Of a stretch of DNA of 64,000 nucleotides, positions 18,282 to 28,584 are shown piece after piece. The first letter of the stretch is position 1; each line of letters begins with the position of its first letter. A program made the translations under genes and the position numbers. Under the pieces are notes generated by a model, which saw only the letters and a program-made list of their open reading frames with translations, ran no database searches and was not told the DNA's origin. This DNA is from Campylobacter fetus subsp. testudinum 03-427 (GTDB taxonomy: Bacteria > Campylobacterota > Campylobacteria > Campylobacterales > Campylobacteraceae), in the NCBI GenBank assembly GCA_000495505.1, contig CP006833.1, forward strand, positions 1,116,001 through 1,180,000, read 5' to 3'.

Positions 18282-21200
18282 TCACAACTTCCATTTAAAT
18301 CCAAACTTACCACTCACTCCCTCGCTTTTACCTACTAAGCCTACAATTCCTAAGTCAAGACTTAGTTTATCGTTATTGCTTATAGGTTTTAGTTTTATAC
18401 CTGCTTCTAGACTTCTTGTATTTCCTTTCATACTTGGAGAGTCTAAGTCATAGTTATAGCTGATATTTCGTCCTTTGGCTTCTGCGTTAAACTCTTTAGA
18501 AAAAGAAGCTCCACTATATAAACTTAAGTTCTCTTTTAGTTCATAGTTATACAAAAAGCCTAGTTTAGCAGAAACTGAGTTTATAGCATCAAGTCTAAAT
18601 CTATCGTTTGTGCTCATAGTTATATCTTCACTATCAACTCTTGTATAAAATACCTTTGTATAGATATCTAAATTTGATGAGTTATTTAAATTTATTACCT
18701 TACCTAGTCCTATATGAGCTCCTATATAGTATCTCTTAGAATCAAAACTAGAACTAATAGGAGTAGCTATACCAAAGTCATCACTACTAAAGTCGCTTTT
18801 TATCTGACCTACTCTAAGAGAGTTTTCAAAGTAGTAGTTATTTATCATATCAAATTTACTTAAAACTCCAAATCCATAGTATGAGCTATCACCACTTCCT
18901 TTTATATCTCCAGTGCTAAAGTTATTATAACTATCATAGTTACCAAATCCAGCTTCAAAAAACGCACTATACATAAAGCTATCGTTTGCTTTTTTAGCAA
19001 ATCCTACTAGTAAGCTTATACTTTTTACATCTACGTGAGAGCCTGTTTTATTTCTAGTGGAGCTTACATTAGTATTTCCTATGCTTGTTTCATTTGCACC
19101 ACTAGCATTGAGAGCTTGGCTCATATCTTGTAGTCCTGATTCTAAGGCTTGATTGCTGTTATTTAGCATAAGAGAACTTACAAATCCTCCTTCAAGTACT
19201 GCTTTTTGTTTTTCATTTATAGTATAAGGAGTTACTGGCTGGACTGGAACTTCAGGTTCTATCACAGGTTCAGCTGGATCTGGTTCAGTTGGGATTACTG
19301 GAACTTCAGGTTCTACTGGAGGTTTGGGTTCTACTGGAGTTATAGGTGTTGGAGGTACATAAGGAGGAGGAGGAATTATTACTGGCGTGGAGGGTGGAGT
19401 TAAAGAAGCTACTATCTGTTTTATATCACCACCACTATTAACAGTGCTAAGAGTAAATTCATATGAGTTGCTTATACCTTGCATTACTTGCATATTATTG
19501 CTCATATCATTAGGTGAAATTAAGCTTCCATTTGGTTTATCTATAAGAATTATCTTATCATTTGAGCTTAAAACTGGAGTATCTCCCCTTATCGCTCCTA
19601 CTCCTATTTTTGAGTTTGATAAATCTGTAGGTCCTGTTTTTGTATCATCACTTAAAGTTAGTAAAGTATCATTTGCTTTTATACTTTTATCTAAATAGAA
19701 ATTTATAAACTCAAAATTTGCTATATCTTTAACTTCTAAATTTGAAGTTTTTATATTTAGAGTGTTGCCTGTGGAGCCTTTATTTCCACCGTAGATTATG
19801 GTATCAGTTCCAAAAGTCGGATTTCCAGAAGTAGGATTTCCAGAGATAGTTATAGTATTTAAATTTGATGAACCTGAACTGCTATTACCACCATAGATAT
19901 TTCCACTTATAGTTCCACCAGATATATTTATGGTATTTAAATTTGCTGAACCTGAACTGCTATTACCACCATAGATATCGTGATTTATAGTTCCACCAGA
20001 TATATTTATGGTATTTAAATTTGCTGAACCACTATCGCTATAACCGCCAAAAATATTGTTATTTATAATTCCACCTGAGATATTTATGGTATTTAAATTT
20101 ACTGAACTTGAACCACTATAACTATAACCGCCATAGATATTTTTACCTATAGTTCCGTCATAGATATTTACAGTATTTGAATCTGATGAACCAGAAGTAC
20201 TACTACCGCCAAAGACATTTTTACCTATAGTTCCGTCATAGATATTTACAGTATTTGAATCTGATGAACCAGAAGTACTATCACCGCCATAGATATTTCC
20301 ACTTATAGTTCCACCAGAGATATTTACGGTATTTAAATTTACTAAATATGAACCGCTACCACCATAGATATCATCTATAGTTCCTCCATAGATATTTACG
20401 GTATTTCTTTCTACGTTTTGAGTATCAGAGTATCCGCCAAAGACGTTATCAACTTTTGAACTTGTACTATATATATTTACTATATTATCATTAAGACCAT
20501 TTGGCTTTATACTACCACTTGCTAGAGCTGTATTCGAGTAATATATAGTTCCATTTGCAGCTGCTACATTTCCTGGATTGTAAGTCGTAACACCAAAAAC
20601 AGCAACTAGTTTGCTTATATCAGCAGTAGTTGTATCTTTTGGTGCTCCTCCAAGAGTAAATGTATATGAACTATTCATATCTGCGATAGCTGAATTCATC
20701 ATATTTGCAGGTAAATTTATAGTGTTGTTTGATCTATTTATAAGAGTTATCTCCTCACCTACTTTTAGTGTTGGAGTATCACCTTGTTTTACTCCTACTG
20801 TTATATTTGAACTTGAGATATCTGTAGGTCCTATACCACTTAAAGTTAGTAAAGTATCATCTGCTTTTATACCATTATCTAAATAAAAGTTTATATTCTT
20901 AAAGTTTATTATATCTTTAACACTCAAATTTGAAGTTTTTATGTTTAGAGTGTTGCCTGTGGTTGCGTCTCCACTACCTGCAAATCCACCGTGGATTACG
21001 GTATCGCCAAAAGTAGGATTTCCAGAGATATTTATGGTGTTGTTAGTTGCAGTACCTGAAATGCTAAAACCACCAAGGATATCCCTTTCTATAGTTCCAC
21101 CAGAGATATTTATAGTATTTGAATTTGCCTTGTTATCGTTACCAGCAGCGTAACCGCCATAGATATCAAATTTTATAACTCCGCCATAAAGATTTACAAC

Positions 21201-22457
21201 GTTATTGCTTGTTGTTGTGCTCTTTCCATCGCCATAACCACCATAGATATACTCAACATCATTATTTGTACTATATATACTTATAACGTTATCACTAGGA
21301 CTTGCACTATTTGGAGCTATAGTGTTATCAATATCATGCGTATTAATTGTAATCGTCCCTGGAGTGGTATTTGATTTATGTATTACTCCTTTGAACTCTG
21401 CATTTTCAGGATTATAAACCAATACTTCGTTTTTTAAGGTAGCGATTATATTGTTACCGTCTTTGCTGATATCAAATTTATATAAACTATCATCTGCGAC
21501 TGTATTTGGAATTCCTGTATAACTATCGCTTGATTTGCCTATGAGGATTATCTGGTCACCTACTTTTAGATCAGGAGTGTTTCCATTGTCCATAAGTCCT
21601 ATAGATAGCTTAGAAGCTGATATATCAGTATTTGAAGTACTAGTTAAATTTAGTATAGAACTGCTTTTACTTGCATCATCAAAGAGATAGAAATTTATAA
21701 ACTCAAAATTTGCTATATTTTTAACATTCAATTTTGAAGTTTTTATGTTTAGAGTGTTGTCTGTGGTTACGTCTCCACTACCGCTATCTTTATGCCCGCC
21801 GACGATTATGGTGTTAGCTTCAAAAGTAGGATTTCCAGAGATAGTTACAGTGTTTTTGGTTGCTGAACCTGAATAGCTATGACCGCCAATGACATTTTTA
21901 CTTATAGTTCCACCAGATATATTTACAGTATTTGAATTTGCTGAACCCGATTTGATCTCGCTATAACCACCATAGATATTTTCACGTATATCTCCACCTG
22001 AGATGTTTATGGTATTTAAATTTGCTGAACGTGAATTGCTAAAACTACCATATACAAATTTATTTATAGTTCCACCAGAGATATTTACGGTATTTAAATT
22101 TGCTGAACCGATCTGGCTATGACCTCCATAGATATCCTTTCCTATAGTTCCACCAGATATATTTACAGTGTTGTTTTCTACGTTTTCACTCTTGGAGTAT
22201 CCACCAAAAGCATAATTTACATCTGAGCTGTCGGTGCTAAGTATGGTTACAACGTTATCGCTAGGACTTTTATCGCTTGGAGCTATAGCGTTAGAAAGTT
22301 GAACTCCATTAATTGTAATAGTGCTTGGAGCAGTACCAGGGGTCGACCCCCCCCCAGAATAATCATAAGTCACAATTTCACCGGCAAATAGGCTGTTTAT
22401 CAAAACTAAACTTGTAGCTAAAAGTAGTTTATGGGTTGCTCCTGACGTGTCACTCAT
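18282..22457 (-). CDS. Phase-variable modular autotransporter with 26-residue repeats
   Basis: A 1391-residue type V secreted protein. A signal peptide at about 8-26 (KLLLATSLVLINSLFAG) is followed by a G9-encoded triple Gly at residues 35-37. The passenger (about 40-1020) has three modules, each a run of repeats of the form NTVNISGGTIxxxIYGGxSxSGSAN, then NTLNIKTSxLxVKxIxNF. There are about 16 repeats in all, mostly 26 residues long. A Pro/Glu-rich linker (about 1023-1080) leads to a C-terminal beta-barrel (about 1085-1391) ending in GKFGFKWKL. The passenger probably forms a beta-helix displayed on the cell surface; adhesin function is inference. The reading frame is open, so the gene is ON in this sequence. 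AAGGA precedes the ATG. It stands alone, convergent with recR. Confidence 0.9.
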   Translation of the reverse strand: MSDTSGATHKLLLATSLVLINSLFAGEIVTYDYSGGGSTPGTAPSTITINGVQLSNAIAPSDKSPSDNVVTILSTDSSDVNYAFGGYSKSENVENNTVNISGGTIGKDIYGGHSQIGSANLNTVNISGGTINKFVYGSFSNSRSANLNTINISGGDIRENIYGGYSEIKSGSANSNTVNISGGTISKNVIGGHSYSGSATKNTVTISGNPTFEANTIIVGGHKDSGSGDVTTDNTLNIKTSKLNVKNIANFEFINFYLFDDASKSSSILNLTSTSNTDISASKLSIGLMDNGNTPDLKVGDQIILIGKSSDSYTGIPNTVADDSLYKFDISKDGNNIIATLKNEVLVYNPENAEFKGVIHKSNTTPGTITINTHDIDNTIAPNSASPSDNVISIYSTNNDVEYIYGGYGDGKSTTTSNNVVNLYGGVIKFDIYGGYAAGNDNKANSNTINISGGTIERDILGGFSISGTATNNTINISGNPTFGDTVIHGGFAGSGDATTGNTLNIKTSNLSVKDIINFKNINFYLDNGIKADDTLLTLSGIGPTDISSSNITVGVKQGDTPTLKVGEEITLINRSNNTINLPANMMNSAIADMNSSYTFTLGGAPKDTTTADISKLVAVFGVTTYNPGNVAAANGTIYYSNTALASGSIKPNGLNDNIVNIYSTSSKVDNVFGGYSDTQNVERNTVNIYGGTIDDIYGGSGSYLVNLNTVNISGGTISGNIYGGDSTSGSSDSNTVNIYDGTIGKNVFGGSSTSGSSDSNTVNIYDGTIGKNIYGGYSYSGSSSVNLNTINISGGIINNNIFGGYSDSGSANLNTINISGGTINHDIYGGNSSSGSANLNTINISGGTISGNIYGGNSSSGSSNLNTITISGNPTSGNPTFGTDTIIYGGNKGSTGNTLNIKTSNLEVKDIANFEFINFYLDKSIKANDTLLTLSDDTKTGPTDLSNSKIGVGAIRGDTPVLSSNDKIILIDKPNGSLISPNDMSNNMQVMQGISNSYEFTLSTVNSGGDIKQIVASLTPPSTPVIIPPPPYVPPTPITPVEPKPPVEPEVPVIPTEPDPAEPVIEPEVPVQPVTPYTINEKQKAVLEGGFVSSLMLNNSNQALESGLQDMSQALNASGANETSIGNTNVSSTRNKTGSHVDVKSISLLVGFAKKANDSFMYSAFFEAGFGNYDSYNNFSTGDIKGSGDSSYYGFGVLSKFDMINNYYFENSLRVGQIKSDFSSDDFGIATPISSSFDSKRYYIGAHIGLGKVINLNNSSNLDIYTKVFYTRVDSEDITMSTNDRFRLDAINSVSAKLGFLYNYELKENLSLYSGASFSKEFNAEAKGRNISYNYDLDSPSMKGNTRSLEAGIKLKPISNNDKLSLDLGIVGLVGKSEGVSGKFGFKWKL
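19850..20400 (-). repeat. Tandem 78-bp coding repeats in autotransporter module 3
   Basis: The third module contains about eight repeats, most with a 78-bp period (26 codons). For example the block starting ACCTATAGTTCCGTCATAG recurs at 20145 and 20223. Adjacent copies are nearly identical in DNA, so copy number could change by recombination or slippage. Confidence 0.8.
22347..22355 (-). repeat. Homopolymeric G9 tract (C9 on plus strand), on/off contingency locus
   Basis: Nine C residues on the plus strand read as nine G in the autotransporter gene, codons 35-37. One base fewer or one more leads to a stop within about 25 codons, so slippage switches the protein off. The tract abuts the 12-base palindrome GGGGTCGACCCC. 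Confidence 0.88.
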
Positions 22458-22547
22458 AGGATTTTCCTTGTTTGGAATTTGAATTTGTATCTTAAGCTTG
22501 TATCTTTTACCGAACTATTAATTCAAATTTGATTTTAAAATTGTTTA

Positions 22548-22553
22548 ATTATA
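22548..22553 (-). promoter_or_regulatory. Putative -10 box for the autotransporter
   Basis: TGTATAAT on the minus strand gives a perfect TATAAT with an upstream TG, about 90 bases before the ATG, implying a leader of about 84 bases. The palindrome ATTGTGACAAT lies at 22570-22580 just upstream. Confidence 0.5.
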
Positions 22554-22661
22554 CAGGATTTTTTATCAAATTGTGACAATATATTTTATTTTATACTAAA
22601 TTTATATAGTAAATATATTTAGTTTATAATTAAATTAACTTAAAGCATAAAAAAGTAGGAT

Positions 22662-23459
22662 TTAGTATCTGAATTTCGAGAGATGAAAAGCTTGTTGCAT
22701 AAAAGTTTTGATCTTTTCATTTTCAAATTTATTTTCATAAAAAGCGTTAAATGCTAAAACGGCTTGAAAAAGTAGCATATCTTTTCCGTCTTTGCAAGTA
22801 AGTGAGCAAGAATTTGCTAAATTTAAAAAAGGGGTGCTTTTGTTGTAGATGACGTCAAACGCAAATTTAGAACTAGCGAAAATTTGTTTTAAAATATCTT
22901 GATCAGTAGGCAAAAAGTCATCAGCAAGTCCCGCAGAAGTAGTATTTACAACCAAGTCATAGCCTTTAGGAGTATAGCTTTGAGGTGTAAAAAAGCTATA
23001 GTTTTTGAACTGCTCTTTTTTGTCGGTTCTATTTAGTATTTCAACATCTATGCCATTTTTTTGAAGAATATAACAGATAGCTCTAGCAGTGCCACCTGCT
23101 CCTAAAATCAATGCATTTTTGATATCTTTAAACTCACTTATAGCGAGCATAAATCCAGGCGCATCGGTATTATAACCAAATATTTTACCGTTTTTTTTCA
23201 CAAGAGTATTTAACGAACCTATGTTTTTAGCAGTTTCGTCTATCTCATCACACTGCTCTAAAACAACCTCTTTAAATGGAACTGTGATATTTGCTCCGCT
23301 TAGCCTAAGTTTATCAAACGTATCTACTAACTTAAGTCCGTCTGTTAAATGAACCCTACTGTAAAATCCATCCAGCCCAAAACCTTGCAAAGCAAGGTTG
23401 TGTAGGCGTGGAGATATAGAATGATTTATAGGATTTCCAAAAACAGCAAAATACCTCAC
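22662..23459 (-). CDS. aroE: Shikimate dehydrogenase (NADP+), AroE
   Basis: A 265-residue shikimate dehydrogenase, reducing 3-dehydroshikimate with NADPH in aromatic amino acid synthesis. Substrate-binding FGNPINHSISPRLHN at the start; NITVPFKE with the catalytic Lys at about residues 58-65; the Asp partner in IGSLNTLV-adjacent sequence; and the NADP loop ILGAGGTARAI (about 117-127). Family-typical length. It is the last gene of the long gatC-to-aroE run and its start overlaps the SPOR gene stop by one base. Confidence 0.95.
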   Translation of the reverse strand: MRYFAVFGNPINHSISPRLHNLALQGFGLDGFYSRVHLTDGLKLVDTFDKLRLSGANITVPFKEVVLEQCDEIDETAKNIGSLNTLVKKNGKIFGYNTDAPGFMLAISEFKDIKNALILGAGGTARAICYILQKNGIDVEILNRTDKKEQFKNYSFFTPQSYTPKGYDLVVNTTSAGLADDFLPTDQDILKQIFASSKFAFDVIYNKSTPFLNLANSCSLTCKDGKDMLLFQAVLAFNAFYENKFENEKIKTFMQQAFHLSKFRY

Positions 23460-24226
23460 TACTGCACCTTAAATAAAAATGCGCCGCTTGATATATTTTT
23501 TCTGATTTTTTCCATATTTGTATTTAACTCTGCTCCGCTATATGGCCCTATCAAGATCTTTACCACGTTTTTTCCATTTACAGTTGTCTCATATGCGTGA
23601 TAATCAAATCCGTTTTCTTTGATCTTTTTTATAAACGGATCATTTGAATTTACCTTAGAAAGAGACGCCACTTGTATATAGTTTCCACTAGCCAAATTTC
23701 CTGTTTTAACTGGTTTAACAGCGACTGGTTTTTGCGCAGGTTTGGCTGCAGACTCGGCTTTTTTCTGAGTCGGCACTTTTGGAGTTATATTTTTATTTGT
23801 TTCGGCTTTTGGCGTGTTGTCTTTAACAGTAGTTGCAGGTTCAGGCGTTTTTAAAGGAGCAGCAACTGTTTGGTTGTTGTTTATAGCGGCTTGATTATTT
23901 TTGTACTCATTTACTATATTTTCAAAATTATCTTTAGGATTGGTATCTGAAATTATAGGAACTTGTTCAAAAATTTCATTAGTTGGAGCAGTAGTCGGCT
24001 GATTTGTTTCTACTCTAAGCTCAGGTTCTGCTGGAAGAGCTAAACTCTCTTCTTTAGTGTCTGTACTAGGACTGCCGCCGTTTAACAGTTTCATAACTAT
24101 AAGAACTATCACAAACAGTATTACCAGTCCGGCAACGCTGATTAAAATTTTTCTTATTTTACTAGATTTATCATCTTCATTTTTATCTAGCAATATATCT
24201 TGCAGACCTTTGTTATTCTCTTCCAT
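23459..24226 (-). CDS. SPOR domain membrane protein
   Basis: A 255-residue bitopic protein: a short cytoplasmic N-terminus, one transmembrane helix (about 30-50, KILISVAGLVILFVIVLIVM), a long Pro/Thr/Lys-rich periplasmic linker, and a C-terminal SPOR domain (about 180-255, GNYIQVASLSKVNSNDPF to GAFLFKVQ). SPOR domains bind denuded peptidoglycan at the division site. I chose the ATG at 24226, preceded by AAGGAG, rather than an in-frame upstream start at 24286 that would run deep into the DUF1882 gene. It sits between the DUF1882 gene and aroE, as in C. jejuni. Confidence 0.87.
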   Translation of the reverse strand: MEENNKGLQDILLDKNEDDKSSKIRKILISVAGLVILFVIVLIVMKLLNGGSPSTDTKEESLALPAEPELRVETNQPTTAPTNEIFEQVPIISDTNPKDNFENIVNEYKNNQAAINNNQTVAAPLKTPEPATTVKDNTPKAETNKNITPKVPTQKKAESAAKPAQKPVAVKPVKTGNLASGNYIQVASLSKVNSNDPFIKKIKENGFDYHAYETTVNGKNVVKILIGPYSGAELNTNMEKIRKNISSGAFLFKVQ

Positions 24227-24236
24227 ATCTTTCTCC

Positions 24237-24779
24237 TTACATATGCTTTGACCAGCTAGCTCCACGCTCTTTTTGGTATAGAGCATAAGGCAGCGCTAAA
24301 ATATTAAACTCACGAGGCAAGTCAAGAGTAGGAAACATTCTCCATTCTTGAGGCAACTTTTGAGCCAACATAACAGATAGTCTATTTGCTATCTGATATC
24401 CTTCGCTTAAAGTGGTGTGACCTTTATGAACATACAGATGAAGATGACCAGGAGTCTTGCTTTCATACGCTGTAAAATTTATAAAACCCTCTTCTCTAAG
24501 CATAAGTTGTGCTCTATGCCAAAAACGCTCCGGAGTTCTACCGTTATAATCAAAAACTATATTTTCTATCTTATCATTTTTACTGATTAATGAATGAGCA
24601 GCTATTATCTTGTGTTCTTCATGCTCTTTTTGTATATTGTAGTTAAGAGGCTCATCTACTCTTTCAAATTTATCAAAAAAATGCCTACCTTTGTACTCAA
24701 TCTTATTTAAAATAGCATCACGTTTTATATAATAGTGATCCGTTATCATCTTAATTAAAGTTAAATCTATACTCTGCAT
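24237..24779 (-). CDS. DUF1882 family protein, function unknown
   Basis: A 180-residue soluble protein recognised as the epsilonproteobacterial DUF1882 family, found beside glyA in C. jejuni. It has no signal peptide or membrane segment. Notable conserved-looking stretches are [20 protein letters not shown] near the start, [19 protein letters not shown] (about 80-98), [16 protein letters not shown] (about 106-121) and [20 protein letters not shown] (about 143-162). The several His residues in the middle could bind metal or nucleotide, but no known catalytic motif is evident. It overlaps the glyA stop by one base. Confidence 0.8.
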   Translation of the reverse strand: MQSIDLTLIKMITDHYYIKRDAILNKIEYKGRHFFDKFERVDEPLNYNIQKEHEEHKIIAAHSLISKNDKIENIVFDYNGRTPERFWHRAQLMLREEGFINFTAYESKTPGHLHLYVHKGHTTLSEGYQIANRLSVMLAQKLPQEWRMFPTLDLPREFNILALPYALYQKERGASWSKHM

Positions 24780-26023
24780 TAGAACATTGCCTTATCATAA
24801 ATAATAAATTTGTGAGCAAGCTCTTTTAACTCTGCTTTTATCTTCTCTTGTTTTGAACTATTATTTATATCATCTAAAACATCGGCTATACGGTTTGCTA
24901 TAAGCTCAAACTCGCCCTCTTTCATACCTCTTGCAGTAAGTGCTGGGCTACCTACTCTTATACCACTTGTTATAAACGGACTTCTAGTTTCGCCCGGAAC
25001 TGTGTTTTTATTTACAGTGATTCCTGCGTTACCTAAAGCGATATCTGCTTCTTTTCCACTAAATTCTTTATTTAAAAAACTTACTAAAACAAGGTGATTA
25101 TCAGTTCCGCCGCTTACTAGATCATATCCTCTTTTTATAAGTATTTCACCTAGTTTTTTAGCGTTTGCTTTTACTTGTTTAGCATAAACTTTCCATTCAT
25201 CGCTTAAGTTGTGTTTAAATCCAACTGCTTTTCCTGCGATCACGTGCATAAGCGGTCCGCCTTGAATTCCAGGGAATATAGAACTATTTATCTTTTTAGC
25301 GAATTCTTCATCATTTGTCATAATGATACCGCCTCTTGGACCTCTTAGCGTTTTATGGGTAGTTGAACTTACAACGTGACAGTGCGGAAATGGATTATTA
25401 TGTTCTCCTGCTACTACAAGACCTGCTATATGAGCAACATCAGCAAAAAGATATGCACCGACGCTATCGGCTATCTCTCTAAATCTTTTAAAATCAATCT
25501 CTCTAGCATAAGCGCTAGCACCACAAACTATCATCTTTGGTTTTGTGATATTTGCTATTTCTTCTACTTTATTATAGTTTATACGACCGTCTAGCTCAAC
25601 GCCGTAAAAAAAACTCTCATAGTACTTTCCTGAGCTTGAAACTTTAGAACCGTGAGTAAGGTGTCCGCCGTGACTTAGATCCATACCAAGAATTTTGTCG
25701 CCCGGTTTTAAAAATGCTCCATAAACGCCTTGATTTGCTTGACTACCGCTGTTTGGTTGAACATTTGCAAACTCACAACCAAATAGTTTTTTACATCTAT
25801 CTATGGCTATTTGCTCTATCTCATCTACAAACTCACAACCGCCATAGTATCTTTTGCTAGGGTATCCCTCTGCGTATTTATTTGTAAGTACCGAACCCAT
25901 AACTTCCATAACATCAGGATATGTAAAATTCTCACTAGCTATCATCTCAAGATGATTGCATTGTCTTTCTAGCTCTTTATTGACTAAAGAGTAAATATCC
26001 TTATCAAAACTTTCCAAACTCAT
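24779..26023 (-). CDS. glyA: Serine hydroxymethyltransferase
   Basis: A 414-residue PLP enzyme interconverting serine and glycine with transfer of a one-carbon unit to tetrahydrofolate. The PLP lysine lies in [13 protein letters not shown] (about 223-235). Other signatures are [20 protein letters not shown] at the N-terminus, [15 protein letters not shown] (about 48-62) and DVAHIAGLV (about 195-203). Normal length. The start overlaps the lysS stop by four bases. It works with FolD, also in this window, in one-carbon metabolism. Confidence 0.97.
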   Translation of the reverse strand: MSLESFDKDIYSLVNKELERQCNHLEMIASENFTYPDVMEVMGSVLTNKYAEGYPSKRYYGGCEFVDEIEQIAIDRCKKLFGCEFANVQPNSGSQANQGVYGAFLKPGDKILGMDLSHGGHLTHGSKVSSSGKYYESFFYGVELDGRINYNKVEEIANITKPKMIVCGASAYAREIDFKRFREIADSVGAYLFADVAHIAGLVVAGEHNNPFPHCHVVSSTTHKTLRGPRGGIIMTNDEEFAKKINSSIFPGIQGGPLMHVIAGKAVGFKHNLSDEWKVYAKQVKANAKKLGEILIKRGYDLVSGGTDNHLVLVSFLNKEFSGKEADIALGNAGITVNKNTVPGETRSPFITSGIRVGSPALTARGMKEGEFELIANRIADVLDDINNSSKQEKIKAELKELAHKFIIYDKAMF

Positions 26024-27534
26024 TTTTTATTCTCCTTATTTTCGGTTTTTAGTGGTTTCATAGCAGGAAAAAGTATAACATCTCGTATAGACTTTTTATT
26101 TAGAAGCAACATTACTAACCTATCAACGCCAAGCCCCCATCCTACTGTTGGAGACATACCATAGCCTAACGCTTGACAATAATCCTCATCCATCTCGTGA
26201 GCCTCGTCGTCTCCTGCGTCTTTTGCTTCTATTTGAGATTTAAATCTCTCATACTGATCAATTGGATCATTTAACTCATTAAATGCGTTTGCCAACTCAC
26301 GACCAGCAATGAATAACTCAAATCTCTCTGCTACATTTTTATCTGCATCGCTTCTTCTTGAAAGCGGACTGATAGATATAGGAAAATCCACTATAAATGT
26401 TGGATTTATCAGCTTATCTTCAACATAATTATCAAAAAGTTCAGCTTGCAAATGCCCAAGATCTAGTTTATCGTTTGCTTCAAATTTATCCGCTTTTAAT
26501 CTGGCTAGAATTTTTTCTTTGTTTGTTGCGATATCTCTACTTATACCACCGATTTCAACTATAGCATCTATATACTTCACTCTAGCAAAAGGTTTAGAAA
26601 AATCGATACTTTTTCCGTCAAATTCAATAATTTTTGGTAAATTTAATCTATCTAACAAAACAGCAAATAACTCTTCAGTTAAATCCATTACTTCAAAATA
26701 ATTATGCCATGCCCAGTAAAACTCGATACTTGTAAATTCTGGATTATGAGTGAGATCCATTCCTTCATTTCTAAAACAACGATTCATCTCAAACACAGCT
26801 TCCATACCGCCTACGATGAGCCTTTTTAGATATAGCTCAGGAGCGATTTTTAGATATCTATCTACATCTAATGCGTTATGATGAGTTATAAACGGCTTTG
26901 CATTCGCACCGCCAGCTATGGGATGCATCATAGGAGTTTCAACTTCCAAAAAGCCTCTATCTTCAAAAAATCTACGAATCGTGCTTATTATAAGTGAGCG
27001 TTTTACGAAATCAGCTCTAACATCTTTATCCATTATCATATCAAGATATCTTTGACGATATCTCATCTCAATATCGGTGAGACCGTGAAACTTCTCAGGA
27101 AGCGGACTAATCGCTTTACTAGCTAAAACTATCTTACTAGCATGGATACTAAACTCACCTGTTTTTGTTATAAACGCATATCCGGTGACTAGTACTATAT
27201 CTCCGACTTCAAGATTTTTTTTAAATTTAGTATAATCTTCTTCGCCTATACTGCCTAAAGAGTAGTAAATTTGAATATTATCATTCTCATCTTCCATATT
27301 TGTAAATGTTGATTTTCCAGCTACTCTTTTTAGTTTCAAACGTCCTGAAATAGTTACTTCTTCATCTGCTCTTTTTTCATCATCATTTAAATCTTTGATA
27401 TAAGCAAATTTAGTTTTAAATTCATTAATGCTCATATCACGTTTTAAAAAATGAGGATATGGATTTACCCCTAAGCTTCTAAGCTCATCTGCTTTAGCTA
27501 ACCTTGTTAATTCTAATTCATTTTCAAATATCAC
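26020..27534 (-). CDS. lysS: Lysyl-tRNA synthetase, class II
   Basis: A class II lysyl-tRNA synthetase of 504 residues from the chosen GTG. The N-terminal OB anticodon-binding domain includes [18 protein letters not shown]; class II motif 1 is near [20 protein letters not shown], motif 2 is [20 protein letters not shown], and motif 3 is [14 protein letters not shown] chose GTG at 27534 because GAGGGAAG precedes it and the protein then starts like its relatives. A farther ATG at 27582 would overlap the end of fur. The gene follows fur by ten bases. Confidence 0.93.
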   Translation of the reverse strand: MIFENELELTRLAKADELRSLGVNPYPHFLKRDMSINEFKTKFAYIKDLNDDEKRADEEVTISGRLKLKRVAGKSTFTNMEDENDNIQIYYSLGSIGEEDYTKFKKNLEVGDIVLVTGYAFITKTGEFSIHASKIVLASKAISPLPEKFHGLTDIEMRYRQRYLDMIMDKDVRADFVKRSLIISTIRRFFEDRGFLEVETPMMHPIAGGANAKPFITHHNALDVDRYLKIAPELYLKRLIVGGMEAVFEMNRCFRNEGMDLTHNPEFTSIEFYWAWHNYFEVMDLTEELFAVLLDRLNLPKIIEFDGKSIDFSKPFARVKYIDAIVEIGGISRDIATNKEKILARLKADKFEANDKLDLGHLQAELFDNYVEDKLINPTFIVDFPISISPLSRRSDADKNVAERFELFIAGRELANAFNELNDPIDQYERFKSQIEAKDAGDDEAHEMDEDYCQALGYGMSPTVGWGLGVDRLVMLLLNKKSIRDVILFPAMKPLKTENKENKK

Positions 27535-27544
27535 GTATCTTCCC

Positions 27545-28009
27545 TCAATTCTTTTTCTTGCTACACTCTTGGCATACTCCATAAAGCTGCATCATATGAC
27601 CGGTGAGCTTAAATCCGTGTTCTTTTGATATGATAGATTGTCTTTTTTCTATAATCGGATCTTCAAATTCAATTATATTTCCGCAAGTTCTACATATCAT
27701 ATGATCATGGTGCGGTTTTGTCGCTAGCTCAAATTTCTTACCTTGAGCTCCAAAACTAATCGAAGTCACCATTCCAGATTCTTCTAATAAATTTAGGCTA
27801 CGATAAACAGTAGCGATACCTAAATTTAGATCAGGATGACTATCTTTTATATAAAGATAAAGCTGCTCTGGCGTGAAGTGATCACTGTTATTATAAAGAG
27901 TTTTTAGTAAAATCTCTCTTTGCTTTGTATATTTTAAACCATTGTCTCTTAAAACCTTCTTGAAGCGATCAAGAAGCGTATCGTACTCTATATTATCAAC
28001 ATTTGTCAT
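27545..28009 (-). CDS. fur: Ferric uptake regulator Fur
   Basis: A 154-residue Fur repressor. N-terminal winged helix ([27 protein letters not shown] in two parts, [16 protein letters not shown]) and C-terminal metal-binding/dimer domain. The regulatory His cluster is in [18 protein letters not shown], and zinc-site cysteines are CRTC (about 97-100) and CQEC near the end. It represses iron uptake genes when Fe2+ is plentiful. It lies inside the gatC-to-lysS run without a clear own promoter, as in C. jejuni where fur is transcribed from upstream genes. Confidence 0.95.
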   Translation of the reverse strand: MTNVDNIEYDTLLDRFKKVLRDNGLKYTKQREILLKTLYNNSDHFTPEQLYLYIKDSHPDLNLGIATVYRSLNLLEESGMVTSISFGAQGKKFELATKPHHDHMICRTCGNIIEFEDPIIEKRQSIISKEHGFKLTGHMMQLYGVCQECSKKKN

Positions 28010-28584
28010 TGACTATCCTCCTTTGTACTATTTGTATCATTACTATCAACACTCATAGGTTCATTATCAAATTTTTCTATCACATCTTGTTTTGTTCTAT
28101 TTAGATCTATATTCATTATAAACTTTCCACTAGCCAAAAGAACAGGATAAACCTTGCTATTTTCAAAATACGGCTCAATTTTTTGGCTTAATACGCTTAT
28201 ATTTGAGATAATAGCGCAAAATATAGCAAAAACCAAAAATATCTTAGCACTTCCTATAAAAAATCCCAATATTCTATCTAAAAACCCAAGTCCGCTTAAA
28301 GACAACATCTTTGAAAATATATTTCCAGCTATCAAACATACAAACCAAAACAGAATTAAAGTTGCTAAAAATCCAAAGAAAAACGACGAAGAATCGTTTA
28401 ATTGATAGATATGACTACTTATAAGATCTCCTACGCTTTGAGCATTTCTACTTGCTATAATAACTCCGCCTATAAGTCCTATAAGTCCAAAAACCTCTTT
28501 TACGAGTCCGTTTATTATACCTTTTATACCAAGTATAACCACAAGGGCTATAACGATAATATCAAACCAAGTTACAAAATTCAT
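28006..28584 (-). CDS. cvpA: CvpA family membrane protein
   Basis: A 192-residue inner-membrane protein with four predicted helices in the first 130 residues and a polar, Asn/Asp/Ser-rich C-terminal tail. The opening [18 protein letters not shown], followed by [19 protein letters not shown] (about 26-44), is the CvpA/colicin V production signature. Cellular role in Campylobacter is unclear; in E. coli CvpA matters for colicin V export and bile resistance. It overlaps fur by four bases and pilT by one, so it is translated within the same operon. Confidence 0.85.
   Translation of the reverse strand: MNFVTWFDIIVIALVVILGIKGIINGLVKEVFGLIGLIGGVIIASRNAQSVGDLISSHIYQLNDSSSFFFGFLATLILFWFVCLIAGNIFSKMLSLSGLGFLDRILGFFIGSAKIFLVFAIFCAIISNISVLSQKIEPYFENSKVYPVLLASGKFIMNIDLNRTKQDVIEKFDNEPMSVDSNDTNSTKEDSQ

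Noticed and set aside
19206-21153. Open frames on the plus strand opposite the autotransporter
   Set aside because: They are mirror frames of the repetitive coding sequence, with no ribosome sites and low-complexity products.
19850-22200. Regularly spaced repeats resembling a CRISPR array
   Set aside because: The repeats are coding, have a 78-bp period without unique spacers, and translate to a continuous 26-residue protein repeat.
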